From positions 1-64,000 of the forward strand of contig VXIS01000173.1 of NCBI GenBank assembly GCA_008704415.1: a DNA stretch of 64,000 bases. The letters are read 5' to 3'. The position numbers were made by a program, and so were the translations under genes. Shown here piece after piece: positions 21,821 through 33,903 of the stretch. Every line of letters begins with the position of its first letter. Position 1 is the first letter of the stretch. The notes below the pieces were generated by a model that was not told the origin of the DNA, did no database searches, and saw nothing but the letters and a program-made list of their open reading frames with translations. The DNA comes from Sphaerosporella brunnea (Eukaryota; Ascomycota; Pezizomycetes; Pezizales; Pyronemataceae).

Positions 21821-22239
21821 TACCACTTGCAACGGCGCTGAAAGCTGCTGTTGGCAGCAGAACGTTTTAACTTTTTGGCTGTCGGGTCGCGCACTGCCGA
21901 GACGACGCCTGTCTTCTGCCAATCGACGTCCTCCCATCCTTCCTGGTGCCGCCAGCAGAGGCTGTTTTAGCCAAAATTCTCCGGATCCCCCTAATGGTCA
22001 TTGGCCCAAATATATTTTCGCTAAAGAGGGGGTCGGTCGGATTCGGCCGCAGGAAGTGAGCGGTGACGGGGCGGCAGCCGGGCGGTGGAGTCGTCGCTTG
22101 CAGGAGCGGGCAGGGTGGTTGCGCGGGCGCTGGTTGACGGCGAAATCACAGCGATACTGACGGGGCTCATTTCGCCACACACCCTCATTTCATTCCTGAC
22201 GATATTTCGGCCAAATGAGCATCATCTCCTAAACACCAC

Positions 22240-23600
22240 GAATCCAGCCGGGCCCTGAGGGTTGAGCCTCCACTGGTAGATGCCACCGGTAAACGCCGCA
22301 GGGAAACGCCACACCAACTGCGCTGTGTAGGGATAGATACTTGGTTTTTGGATTTGGCTTATTGCCCCTTGCGAGACGCGTGTTTTGTCAGCACCAATTA
22401 CACGATACCCTTAGCCAGCACCGGAAGTTGGCTAAGATAAGCCGACTCTCAGCGAGTGGCTGGCTAAACCCCGGTCACCGCGCATTTTGGGGAAAGCTCG
22501 CCTGCACCAGAGCGCCAGTGTGTTCTCGCGCGTGCATCTCAACATTCGCGACGTTGTTGCCGCGGTGCCAAGAGCGCCTCAAACATGTCGCCTGCGTTGC
22601 CTGGCCAGTAACTGCTGAATCCCATTTTGCGCAACTGAACTGGGGAACACTACTGGCTTGCGCTACAAGCATCACAAATGAGGGTTAACACCGCTTCCCC
22701 AACCGCTAATGCTTGAGCCGAAAAAAAGCTGCTGAATCCCTCTGATAGATACTTGGTTTTTGGATTTTGCTTCGCGACGTGATCACTGGGGCGCTGGTGA
22801 ACAGGGTTGTGCGCCTTGGCGCGACGGAGATTCAGCTGGATCAGTTCGTGAGCAACGAGTGCAGCAGCAGCCCACGTCACCACATTTTTGCACTTTGCGG
22901 CGCCAAGCAAGGTGCCGTGCTTCCCACCCAATCGCAGCGAGTTTTCTCAACCGTTTCACTCGTCTGCAACACCGCCCCCCCCCATTTCCAGCGAGCCGTC
23001 TCGGAAGCCCCCTTCTGGACCGTTTGGAAGCGAAACCCATCGACACACCCTCCGCTGTCCATTCGCGTATTTCGGTCGGAGCACTTTGCTCGGAAAAAAA
23101 AAGCGAGCGAGAGCGGCAACGACGATCCGGAGCGAATCGCGGTGTGGTGGCATCGTCGCGAGGTCAAGTTTGCGGGGCGCGAGGGAACGTCCCGTCCCGG
23201 CTGCAAGAATTGCGGAAAAAAAATCAGCTGCGTCGCCCCAAGTCTGGCCCTTTCCCGTTGGCCCCGGACATGTGCGACCCGCCCCTTGCCGGCTCTGTCC
23301 TCACGGTGGTGTGGTGGTGTGCTGGCCAACCGGCAGCCAAGATCTCGCTCGGCTCCTCACGGATTCCGCCCGTTGCAAACAACGGCTGCATCGCCGCCTT
23401 GGCTTCATGCGCCGTCGCTTAACCGTCCACTCGTGTTGCGCGTGCACGTCACACACTGCGACCGCCCCGCAGCCAACGTCTCCCCTGCATGTGCAATCAG
23501 GATCTGTATCGAGCGCCTGCTCGCCGATGCTGCCGTCGATTCAGATTGCGCGGCCGTCGTGGCAGTGCAGGGATGGCAGGCAGGGCGGTGCGCTGTCTTG
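22240..23600. other. GC-rich stretch near the palindrome centre
   Basis: Open frames of up to 397 codons overlap in five frames here. That is what GC-rich sequence without stops looks like, and none shows domains, start context or splice logic. I see no gene. The mirror is about 24060-25420. Confidence 0.5.
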
Positions 23601-24060
23601 TTTGCCTCACCTGCGGGCGGCAAAAACGGCAGGTGCGCGGCCGAATACGGGCTACCCATGCGGGGGCTGGCTGCCAGGGGCGGCACGTTCCGCTGGGCGG
23701 AGAAATACGCTTGGCACGGGAGAAATCTCCGATCGGACCCAAATCGTCAAGCGTGGGCACGCTGCCGACTTCCGACGAATCGCGGGCGATCGTCACGTCG
23801 CGCGGGGCGGCCCGTCTATGCTGGAAGCGGATCCGCGGTCGAGCTTCGCCATAACAGCCGCTCGCCCGGACCGTGCGATCGCCGCGATTCGCGGAAGTCA
23901 CGCGCCGCGGACCACTGGCTTGACGATTTGGTCGATCGGATGATTGCTCCGCCAAGGTAATTTCCGCGCCTCGCGGAAGTGCCGCCCTGGCAGCAGCCCT
24001 CTATGGTAGCGTATCGGCGCGCACCTCGTTTTTGCCGCCCGCAGGTGAGGCAAACAAGAC
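23600..24060. other. Centre of the palindrome, imperfect
   Basis: The perfect decamer GCGGATCCGC at 23827-23836 marks the approximate axis. On each side about 200 bp can be aligned to the other only with many one- or two-base gaps (for example 23735-23790 against the inverse of 23900-23950), whereas sequence beyond 24060 matches almost exactly. There is no clear unique spacer. Confidence 0.75.
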
Positions 24061-25840
24061 AGCGCACCGCCCTGCCTGCCATCCCTGCACTGCCACGACG
24101 GCCGCGCAATCTGAATCGACGGCAGCATCGGCGAGCAGGCGCTCGATACAGATCCTGATTGCACATGCAGGGGAGACGTTGGCTGCGGGGCGGTCGCAGT
24201 GTGTGACGTGCACGCGCAACACGAGTGGACCGGTTAAGCGACGGGCGCATGAAGCCAAGGCGGCGATGCAGCCGTTGTTTGCAACGGGCGGAATCCGTGA
24301 GGAGCCGAGCGAGATCTTGGCTGCCGGTTGGCCAGCACACCACCACACCACCGTGAGGACAGAGCCGGCAAGGGGCGGGTCGCACATGTCCGGGGCCAAC
24401 GGGAAAGGGCCAGACTTGGGGCGACGCAGCTGATTTTTTTTTTTCCGCAATTCTTGCAGCCGGGACGGGACGTTCCCTCGCGCCCCGCAAACTTGACCTC
24501 GCGACGATGCCACCACACCGCGATTCGCTCCGGATCGTCGTTGCCGCTCTCGCTCGCTTTTTTTTTCCGAGCAAAGTGCTCCGACCGAAATACGCGAATG
24601 GACAGCGGAGGGTGTGTCGATGGGTTTCGCTTCCAAACGGTCCAGAAGGGGGCTTCCGAGACGGCTCGCTGGAAATGGGGGGGGGCGGTGTTGCAGACGA
24701 GTGAAACGGTTGAGAAAACTCGCTGCGATTGGGTGGGAAGCACGGCACCTTGCTTGGCGCCGCAAAGTGCAAAAATGTGGTGACGTGGGCTGCTGCTGCA
24801 CTCGTTGCTCACGAACTGATCCAGCTGAATCTCCGTCGCGCCAAGGCGCACAACCCTGTTCACCAGCGCCCCAGTGATCACGTCGCGAAGCAAAATCCAA
24901 AAACCAAGTATCTATCAGAGGGATTCAGCAGCTTTTTTTCGGCTCAAGCATTAGCGGTTGGGGAAGCGGTGTTAACCCTCATTTGTGATGCTTGTAGCGC
25001 AAGCCAGTAGTGTTCCCCAGTTCAGTTGCGCAAAATGGGATTCAGCAGTTACTGGCCAGGCAACGCAGGCGACATGTTTGAGGCGCTCTTGGCACCGCGG
25101 CAACAACGTCGCGAATGTTGAGATGCACGCGCGAGAACACACTGGCGCTCTGGTGCAGGCGAGCTTTCCCCAAAATGCGCGGTGACCGGGGTTTAGCCAG
25201 CCACTCGCTGAGAGTCGGCTTATCTTAGCCAACTTCCGGTGCTGGCTAAGGGTATCGTGTAATTGGTGCTGACAAAACACGCGTCTCGCAAGGGGCAATA
25301 AGCCAAATCCAAAAACCAAGTATCTATCCCTACACAGCGCAGTTGGTGTGGCGTTTCCCTGCGGCGTTTACCGGTGGCATCTACCAGTGGAGGCTCAACC
25401 CTCAGGGCCCGGCTGGATTCGTGGTGTTTAGGAGATGATGCTCATTTGGCCGAAATATCGTCAGGAATGAAATGAGGGTGTGTGGCGAAATGAGCCCCGT
25501 CAGTATCGCTGTGATTTCGCCGTCAACCAGCGCCCGCGCAACCACCCTGCCCGCTCCTGCAAGCGACGACTCCACCGCCCGGCTGCCGCCCCGTCACCGC
25601 TCACTTCCTGCGGCCGAATCCGACCGACCCCCCTCTTTAGCGAAAATATATTTGGGCCAATGACCATTAGGGGGATCCGGAGAATTTTGGCTAAAACAGC
25701 CTCTGCTGGCGGCACCAGGAAGGATGGGAGGACGTCGATTGGCAGAAGACAGGCGTCGTCTCGGCAGTGCGCGACCCGACAGCCAAAAAGTTAAAACGTT
25801 CTGCTGCCAACAGCAGCTTTCAGCGCCGTTGCAAGTGGTA

Positions 25841-26136
25841 TGGTTGGGGACACCTAAAGACGGAGGGGTTTGGGTACCCTGACTTTGGACAGAGCATCCT
25901 CAACCAAAAAAAAGTTATTTTAAAAAATAACACTATCAGGGGCCTAGTTTTCGCTCGCTCTATCGACTGATTAACTCAGAATTTCCGAATTCTGCCTGGT
26001 TGTTGAGAAAATAGGACCCTCCCCGGGGACAAATGTCAGTTATATGAAGATTCACGCTCATCACTCGGCACTTTTGTATGTGTTACTAAGCGAAATGAAT
26101 GTCAGAAATCCCACAGTGACTAGGAGTCCCCAACCA
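25841..26136. mobile_element. MITE family GGGGAC, 296 bp (right arm)
   Basis: Inverted copy of 21525-21820 with the same TA boundaries. Confidence 0.85.
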
Positions 26137-26389
26137 TAAACGGAAAGACGGGTGGTCTTGCGTCACAGCGTACTAGTAGTTGAGAAAACATCATAGATCC
26201 CCGAAACAGCGGCCCGAAAGTCTCGGCCCTCGGACAGGGCGTGCTTCCAGGGCCCGCCTTGCGCGCAAAACATCGTCCCTCGCCTTTTTCCACATCAGCA
26301 CGAAGGGATCCCCTCGAATTACCGCTGTGGAAACAACAGTCATCGCTGTGGCAGCAGCGGGCGTTGGCTGGCATTTTTACTATCACGTA

Positions 26390-26810
26390 CAGTTGGGGAC
26401 GCCTTAAACCGGAGGGTTTTGAGCCTCATTTTCAACAGCTATCTCCTCCACCAAAAAAGGGGTTTCCAAAAGAACTCGTTATTGTTCGACTCTTTGGATG
26501 ATTCTCTGTCGAATAATAACGAGCTTTCATTTTTCCAGGCATTTTTGGAGGAGCAGTTAATTTTCAAAGAAAAGCATTTTATATGGGGGTCAGACGCGAT
26601 TGTCCCCTGGAAAACATACTGTAATAGGCAATTAAAACAGCGCTAGCAGGCACAATTACCATAAATCTGCGGCTGATATGCCTAATTGGCGACCTTGGCA
26701 CGTATAATTCGCAACTTGGCAGCTTAAGTGCAGAATTAATTTCCGTGTTTGGTAATTTTGAAGTCCAGATGAATGTCCCCAACCCCACAGGTTAAAGGCG
26801 TCCCCAACTG
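26390..26810. mobile_element. MITE family GGGGAC, 421 bp (right arm)
   Basis: Inverted copy of 20851-21271, TA flanked. Confidence 0.82.
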
Positions 26811-26938
26811 TATGCAGGCGGTTGGTGATTGTGGGCGGTGGGGTTGTCACTGTCCGCGCGCGACTCTGCCTTCGGTGCCGTGACCTCACTCTCCCGCCAA
26901 CCGCAACTTAACAAAACTTTTCCGGATCCCCCTATTTA

Positions 26939-27265
26939 GGAGATAATGGTCATTTGGCCAAATATCATTAGGAATGAAATGAGGGTGTGTGGCGAAATGA
27001 GCCCCCGTCAGTATCGCTGATGTCACCGTCAGCGCTCGCGCAACCACAGCTCCCGCACCCACCACTTGCGCAACCAGCAAAAACGTCTGCTTCAGATGCC
27101 CTAGTGGTGTTGCTGTCGGGTGGTGGTGATTGTGGACGGTCACTGCCACTTCCCGTCACACCATTGCTTCGTACCCGCCGCCCCGTCACTGTGATCTTGT
27201 GCGGCCGAATCCAAACAACCGCCGCTTGAGCGAAAATATATTTTGGCCAAATGACCATCATCTCC
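26939..27265. mobile_element. MITE, 327 bp (right arm)
   Basis: Inverted copy of 20396-20722, TA flanked. Confidence 0.8.
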
Positions 27266-27650
27266 TACTATGGCGGTCGAGTGCCACGTCGAAAAAATTG
27301 TGATTGGCTGCAGCATTGCAATTGAATGATAAGCCATTAGAATTCCCCTTGACCTCGCATGACTGCGTACCGCGGGCTGGCTGGCTGTTTTGCCGGAGGT
27401 GGTGGTGGTAGTATCAGAGCCGCGCGACATGGCCGCACAATGCCACTTCGCAACCACCTTCCTGCCCCCCCCCCCAGCGGGCTCTGTTCCTAGCCACAGA
27501 CAGTGCAACAAAGCATTCCCGTCATTTTATTTCACTTCGTTTGCTTGGGCCAATCGGAATTTTTTTGACTCGGCAACAATACAATCGCCACACCACCGTG
27601 TTCCCATAACCGCCACACAACAACCAATACGAAACGCTACATACCATCGA

Positions 27651-27803
27651 GATGCCGATGCAAGAAGGAGACGAGTTTGTTGATTTTCAAGCCTTTGAGG
27701 CTGCAATGCAGGACTGGGCGATGGCTGGTGGAGCCTACAGGTTTGACATTCGGTACAAAAAATCCGATCGCTACCCGCAACGTCGTTGTTTGCGCACATC
27801 TTG
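27651..27803 (+). pseudogene. MULE transposase N-terminal fragment (right arm)
   Basis: ATG at 27651, then 50 codons in the pattern FVDFQAFEAAMQDWAMAGG and YKKSDR, ending at a TGA. The start context is natural, but a full MULE transposase is many times longer, so this is a truncated remnant. Upstream terminal-repeat-like blocks run to about 26761. Confidence 0.6.
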
Positions 27804-28221
27804 ACTGTCTATGAGAGGGCGTTCCATCCTACTACTCTACTCAATTAATCAGTAACACTTTACCATACCACAGTTTCTTCTCTCGCAAGGCAACATTCTT
27901 ACTGTGCAACTGTGTGATAACTTAGTTGACGCGTAATTATTGGGTCTGATTTTTTTGTTCGAGTTGCTGTCGTGTTGTGTTGAGGCTAAGGGTATGAAAG
28001 CGCTCGAGGGTATATGGGCGCGCGCCAACGAATTGGCGGGCATATGAGCACTTTGCTCATGCTGGAGCGGAGCGACTACGCTGCTGTACGCACTGCTAGA
28101 TTGTTTGATCGTTTTGGAATTGAATAGATTTGTATTTATCCGTGCGGGTGAAGTGAGACGATCTTGCCTCCTCGACCCCTCTCTTTACTACTTCAACCCA
28201 CTACCTCCTCTTTTTACTTTA

Positions 28222-28312
28222 CTGCGCCGTGTTTCACAAACACACGCCCTGACTGCAACATACATATGACTTTACGTTAAGTGGCGCTGTACTAATGACT
28301 GGTCACCACACA
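28222..28312. repeat. 89-bp inverted repeat, inner copy (right arm)
   Basis: Counterpart of 19349-19439; its inverted partner in this arm is 46771-46859. Confidence 0.65.
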
Positions 28313-28541
28313 GCTGTTTACTAGTAATGGCTTAAGAAAAAGAGGCGGTGGTGGAGATTGATATATATATGAGCAAGGAAATATTCGGCAAACTATTCAT
28401 GAAACGAGAGTTTCCACCGTTGTCGGCAATACAACGTGGCATGACTGTAGGCTCTCTATTCACCGCACAAACTCGCAAGCAAGAGACTCGACGGCGCGAA
28501 ATGAGTAGTAGTAAAAAGGCGTGAGCTGGTGGTGGAATGTA

Positions 28542-28668
28542 CCGCAGAAACTCGCAAGCAAGAGACTGGGGCTAAGTCACTGCGCCATGTAGGCTTAGTG
28601 ACTTTGCCACATGGCGCAGTGACTTAGCCAGTGACGTAGCCCAGTCTCTTGCTTGCGAGTTTATGCGG
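28542..28668. mobile_element. Palindromic MITE family P2 (right arm)
   Basis: Counterpart of 18993-19119, nested in the older element at about 28463-28765. Confidence 0.85.
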
Positions 28669-28996
28669 TACTACCTGATTCGCAGTGGTGTTGCAGGTCA
28701 ACCGGCAGCCGAGGCGCCGCAACAACTCGGGCAGTAAAGTTTCACTCGGCTCTGAGTTTCTGCGGTACATCTTCAATGATTATACGATCCCATTCTTCCT
28801 GTAAAACCTGCTTCGTTCGACTCAAAGTGGTTACCCCGTTCCGATCCCCCTCCGTGTCTGGATGCGGGGCCTTCATCGACAACCAAATTCGCTCAATGGG
28901 GGTTAAAATCAACGTATGCATATAAACTGTTCTTTCGCTTCACTCGCAACTGTGTGTTGGGAATCGGGAAACTGTCAACCCAGAGTCGGGTAACCG

Positions 28997-29569
28997 CCGT
29001 GTCGTCTCGGTATTAAGCAACGCGGGTCGGAGGGGTGGTGGTGGTAAGGTTGCGGGTGTCGAGAGTTTTCGGGTGGTGAGCGGCATCGGCTCCCCGGTAC
29101 GGTCCAAAAAGGGTGCCGGTAGCGGACAAACACCGGAAGATGCGGCGCGATGCCCCTGTGAAAAGCACCCGGTGCCGGCCTACCAATAGAAAGAAGATCG
29201 AGATCCCGAGCTTTTTGGATACCCCGAGAGAGTTTACCATGGGCGATGGACGAATCGAGGCCACAGAGGCTGTCAAATTTTGCGGAGATAGTGCCTCTCA
29301 GGTAAGCCGTTAGCGCAAGCAGGAGGACCGAATTCTCGAAGCTTTAGGAGACCGAAGGACGGTTGAGCACTACAAAGAGGGCAACTGGCCGAAGATGGAG
29401 CAAGATCTCTATGGAACATCGTCATCCGGCACTGATATGGTTCTGCTGCTGTATATAAAAACTAGATACAGAATCGCACCGCGCGCGGGTCTTTAGAAAT
29501 TACCTTTTTGATAGCTTGGAAACACCCCCACCCCTCCGCCCCGCGTTGCTTGATACCGAGACGATACGG
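28997..29569. mobile_element. MITE-like element, 573 bp (right arm)
   Basis: Counterpart of 18092-18664, with the RKKIE/DTPREFTMG frame at 29113-29313 on the plus strand. Confidence 0.65.
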
Positions 29570-29854
29570 TATTCTACTGGTTGGAACAGCACGCGTGGCG
29601 AGCGTTCCGGTGGATGGAGGCCTGGCGGCAATGGTTTGGTGATATAGCGCGGTGACCACAGACCGGGAACGGCCAAGGCGCGATGATGGGGCCATATCTG
29701 TGTGAATTAGATATAGACCTATTTGCCGCACGGATTTTTTGGTTGGAGAGTAAGCAGCGCACACGGTATAGATGGTGGTCAAAGGGTACGAAGTGGTGGA
29801 GACCAACGTTCAGAGCGAACGCTGGGCCAGGTGGACTGTGACCCCAATAATCAA

Positions 29855-30194
29855 TTTATTGCCCATCTGCTCCTGGCTCTCCCTGTGAGACCCGCGCTCT
29901 GTACTCCTTGTCTTCAAAGGTGGCCTTCCCTATATGCCTGGATAATACGCTGAGTTCGTCGCCTGTACTTGAAAATGAGCGATGGCTTCACAGACTCCAA
30001 AGCTCCAGAGACTGCCTCCATAAGACCTGGTGGCTGTTAGCTACTGTTGCATTGCTGAGGAAGGGTTGGATACCAGGCAGAGTGTAGTTGCAGTACCTCC
30101 GGGCATCCAGTTAAGTTTGCAGTGGAACTTAGGATAGAACATTACTAGGTGTCCCGCATCCTCGACAATCTCTTCAATCCGACTGCGCTGACTT
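29855..30194 (-). pseudogene. DDE transposase relic (right arm)
   Basis: Counterpart of 17467-17806, same frame breaks. Confidence 0.65.
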
Positions 30195-30400
30195 TAGAGT
30201 CAGGCTGCGCTGAGAGAATCGCCATCGTTGAGACGCCTGCGCTTCCGAGCCCCGCTGATGGCGCCAGCTCGTTGTAGATGTACGGTTCTTTTGCTCGCTC
30301 TGCCCATTGCTGTTGGTTCCTCCTGCTGTGGTGTGGGACACGAGTTTGGGGGCAGCTGGCTCAGGCATTGTGGATTTGGTGCGTATTGGCTGAAACGAGG

Positions 30401-31576
30401 ACTCAGGTCTGGGATCTCTGTGAAAACATCGTAACCTTTAAGATATTGGCAGCTGGCTATAGCGGTGCCGTGCTTGTTTTCGCTGGTCCAAGCTTTTCAC
30501 AATCCATAGCGGCGATCTTTGAAAGCCAGCACGCAAGCCCGGGAACGGTGGGAGTGGAGAACATTGGATTGTAGAGCGCATCTGCTTTGGGTGCTTAATG
30601 TCTGTTTTGCTCTGAGTTCGGACGCGGGGATACCGGCTTTGATTGTGGTCGTCCATCTTCACCCATCTCCATCAACAGGGACGAGGCGTATAAGTGCCTG
30701 CACCATAGACTCATCCGATGTTTTGTGCCGCATTGAGAATTTATGGGGACCGCTCACGGCTCAGTCTTGCAGCGAAGCCTTGAAGGCCTTAAAATCGACA
30801 AATTGGGCTTAGAAATCATGAGCATAGGTAATCCAGCTCGCTTTTCTCGAGTTGAAAGCAAAAAGCGAGTTGGACACTGACAAGAGCGCCCGGCCAACGG
30901 GAGAGCCTTGTTGTGCCCACAGATTCAAGTGCATTTCCTGATGGAATCCAACTTTGAGTACCCTCAGTGTCTGTGACCAAGAACAGAGCCCGCTGGGGGG
31001 GTTGCGAATTGGCATTGTGCGGCCATGCGGATCCAATTAGCGCGGCGGGAGTGCGATGTCTGGCGGCGTTTTTTGGCCTCCGACAATAGGGGGAGCCGGC
31101 GATTGGCAGAAGACAGTGCGCGACCCGACAGCCAAAAAGTGAAAATGCTCTGCTGCCACAGCAGCTTTTAGCGCTGTTGGAAGTGGTAAACAGAAAGACG
31201 GGTGGTCTTGCGTCACTGCGTGGTTGGGAAAACATCACGGATCCCCGGAACAGCGGCCAAAAACAAACCTCAACATGCCGTCCAAGAAAGGGAAAGCCCA
31301 GCAGCAGCAGCCACAGCAACCGCAAATACTGCCGGCGGGTGCATATCATGCACGGGCGACTCTGCCTTCGGTGCCCTGACCTCACTGTCCCGCCAACCGC
31401 AACATAAAACAAGGCTTTTCCGGATTCCCCTAATGCCACCGCCCTCCAGCAAACAGCCAGCCCGCGATTACGCTGTTGTATGCAAGGTCCAGGAGAATCC
31501 TAATGGCTTGATAGGGAATTTATTTCTCTTCGCTGCTGCAGCCAATCAGAATTTTTTTGGACTTGGCACTCGACCG
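30401..31576 (-). mobile_element. Degenerate MULE 5' region (right arm)
   Basis: Counterpart of 16085-17260, differing by one base near 31341. It contains the transposase start with Trp replaced by a stop. Confidence 0.6.
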
Positions 31577-31955
31577 CCACAAGACATTCCACGCCTTTTC
31601 CTATTACTCTTTTCGTGCGGCCCAGGCTCTCGCTTCTGGGTTTATGCGGTACCACCACCGTGATGTCCCCTACACAGTGAGCTCGAGGTTCTGACGGGCC
31701 CTTGCGGCACGAAAAGTAACGGACGGGTGCTAGTCGATAGGTGCTTACCGTGACGGCAGGCTGTAACCTCATTGCTCGCCGCTTCAGTGTACATAAAGGA
31801 AAGCTCAATTCTACTCTACCGTCTTGCTCTTGCTCAGTCCTGCAGTCATTCCTGTTCCGAGAACAAAACCGCTTGTTGCTTGCAATCCTGCCCTTCCACT
31901 CCTCCTCCTCCTCCTTCACAATCTACTCAGTCATCCTCTCCGTTTACAGACCACT

Positions 31956-33065
31956 ATGGAGCAACCTTCGACGCCCTCCAACGTTCCCACCCCCATCCCG
32001 ACCGTGCCGGTCTCGCAAAGCCATGTCACCCTGGATGTCAACGACGTCCCTCCCAACGAGCCCCAGGGCAATCAGATTGTCGCGGCACCGACCCCAGAGC
32101 GAGAAGCCCAGCCCTCTTCGGATATCCATCCACAGAGACCCGCGAGTCTGGCCAGCCAAGCTCGCGATCTGGCTTTCCTTTACGAACTGCAAAAATCATC
32201 ACGGCACGACTACCATTTGCTGGAAACCCGATTCCTTTCCTCGCTCTCAAAGAGGAAACGGAACAAGGCTCTCATCAACCAGGCCCGGTACGACAGAATC
32301 CACGCGGTCCTCAAAGATCCCAAGGACATAACTATCGGATCCTCACAATTCAGGTACTGGGCCAGGCGGATGTTTCGGCTGAAGGTGTTAGCCGACGGGA
32401 ATTCCCAGGTTTTGCACGCGGACAAGCTCGTTGCGGTCCGGGAGGACCTGCACGACATCTTGACCGTTGCGCACATTCAATGTCAACACGGCGGCCGCGA
32501 CAAGACCGCCGCCCAGGTGAAAACAAAGTACTCCTGGTTTGTTCGCCTCTTCCCACAGTGAATGAGCAAAGCTAATCGAGCCAACAGGGTTCCCAGGGCG
32601 CTGGTTGCGCGCTTCGTCATGGACTGCCGGAGCTGCATGATCCGGCGGCCGCGCAGCAGGCTTGTGGTACGCCCGCCTCGTCCGCACCCCCCGGCGGATA
32701 TGGGCTCGGCGGTCGTCGACCACAGTCCGGCGGCCACGGCGCACAGCCCGGCGGTCGCGGGCCCGGCGAGCGTTGAGTACTGCCAGGCAGTCGCGGGCCC
32801 GGCGAGCGTTGAGTCCTACCTGGAGGTTGCGGGCCCGGCTGACGGGGACTACAGCCCGGCGATTGCGGGTCCGGCGGTTGTGGGGTACAGCCCGGCGGCC
32901 GTTGGGTTTGAAGTTTTTGGGCACGGCGCGACCATGTTCGAGTACGGCCCGCCAGCAGTTGGGTACTGCCTAGCTGAACAGGCCGATATCGAACGCCCAG
33001 CTCCCGTCATTTACTATCCACTGGTGCAAGCGCCTCATGCCTGGCTGCAAATGTCAGGGCTTTGA
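31956..33065 (+). CDS. H2C2 zinc-finger gene 2, intact spliced copy, 352 aa
   Basis: Exon 1 is 31956-32536, the intron 32537-32587 (GTTTGT donor, GCTAATC branch, ACAG acceptor), exon 2 32588-33065. Splicing joins SW to VPRALVARFV and completes a motif H-x4-H-x28-C-x2-C (AHIQCQHGGRDKT, then DCRSC). This resembles the integrase zinc-binding (HHCC) module; just upstream lies a block with KALINQARYDRIHAVLKDP and SSQFRYWARRMFRL, reminiscent of the region before that module in KRBA2/SCAND3-type domesticated integrases. No catalytic DDE core follows; instead exon 2 encodes degenerate repeats of VAGPA/S-V-Y type. The N-terminal 75 residues are proline/serine rich. I chose ATG 31956 by analogy with gene 1; an in-frame ATG at 31824 is possible. 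A TACATAAAG element lies near 31790. Role unknown; nucleic-acid binding is inferred. Confidence 0.72.
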
Positions 33066-33858
33066 GACCAGTTTGCCTCGGATCCCTTGGGCGCACGCTT
33101 GGGCTCGAGCTGGACAGGAAGATAGGCCAGATAGTGCCGGCGGCGCTGGATGGGGTTGGAGCACGGGACATTGGGGAACGTAGAATGCTGCCTTCATTTG
33201 TTTGTTTGTTTTTTAATTTTTTGTTGTTTTTTTTTTTAATTTTTTTTTTTTTTTTTTTAATGGACTCTTCTCATTACTTTGAGTCGAAATCTGCAAACGC
33301 GCTTTTGGCGGAGGGGGGGTGGATTGGCGCATTGCTGCCAACAATCCGCGTTTTGCGAATTCGAACTCACACCCGGAAATGTTTTTGCCTACTTTTTTTT
33401 CTCCCCGTCCGATGTTTTGATTTTTGATTTTTTTCTTTTTTTCTTAAGCACCTTTCATGTGTCTGTTGGCCTGGATGGGAAGTGACGAGTTAGGTGAGCC
33501 GATTGGGAAGGGACCATAGGGAATTTTTGGAGCTGAGGGCGGAGGGTGGACGGTGACGATAGTGGCTTGTACTGTTTGCTAAAATTCCCATTTCTGTCTT
33601 TGCATGCGCCGGAGCTCTTGGTCCTGGCCGCCAGTGCATTATCGCAGGACGTCTACCAGCGCAGTGAATGTGCTCCACTGGCATCCCCTGTCCCGCGTCG
33701 CTGCGGATGAAGATGGGTGTGGGGAAACCCCCGAAGGGCAGGTGGGCACGGTTAGGTGTGTTGAATATGGTAGGAATCGTCGGCAGCCAACAACTGCAAG
33801 GACAATCACCGAGCGGATTGACGGAAGCTGCAGCTGACAGATCACATCGCTGGGGCTC
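33066..33858. other. Region between the two zinc-finger genes
   Basis: It contains T-rich homopolymers at 33207-33260 and 33425-33445 and no recognisable gene. The left-arm counterpart is in the noisy patch. A 154-codon minus-strand frame at 33490-33954 is histidine-rich only because it runs over the microsatellite. Confidence 0.5.
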
Positions 33859-33870
33859 GTGATGGTGGTG

Positions 33871-33902
<32 letters not shown>

Positions 33903-33903
33903 A
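33859..33903. repeat. (GAT)n microsatellite
   Basis: GATGATGAT tract with a few GGT interruptions; counterpart of 13756-13798. Confidence 0.85.

Larger units (their letters stand above)
1..23831. repeat. Left arm of a 47.6-kb palindrome
   Basis: This arm is the reverse complement of 23832-47626. Paired positions sum to 47627 in the outer 10 kb, 47625-47626 near 11-12 kb, and 47660-47661 from about 15.3 kb inward, so only small indels separate the arms outside one noisy patch. The arm runs to the first base of the window, so its true outer end is not visible. All features in this arm recur inverted in the right arm. Confidence 0.97.

Noticed and set aside
22767..23960. A 397-codon frame and overlapping frames up to 351 codons near the palindrome centre, with mirrored frames of up to 318 codons
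   Set aside because: They overlap in several frames on both strands in GC-rich sequence, run into the noisy centre, change length between arms, and show no domain or start context.
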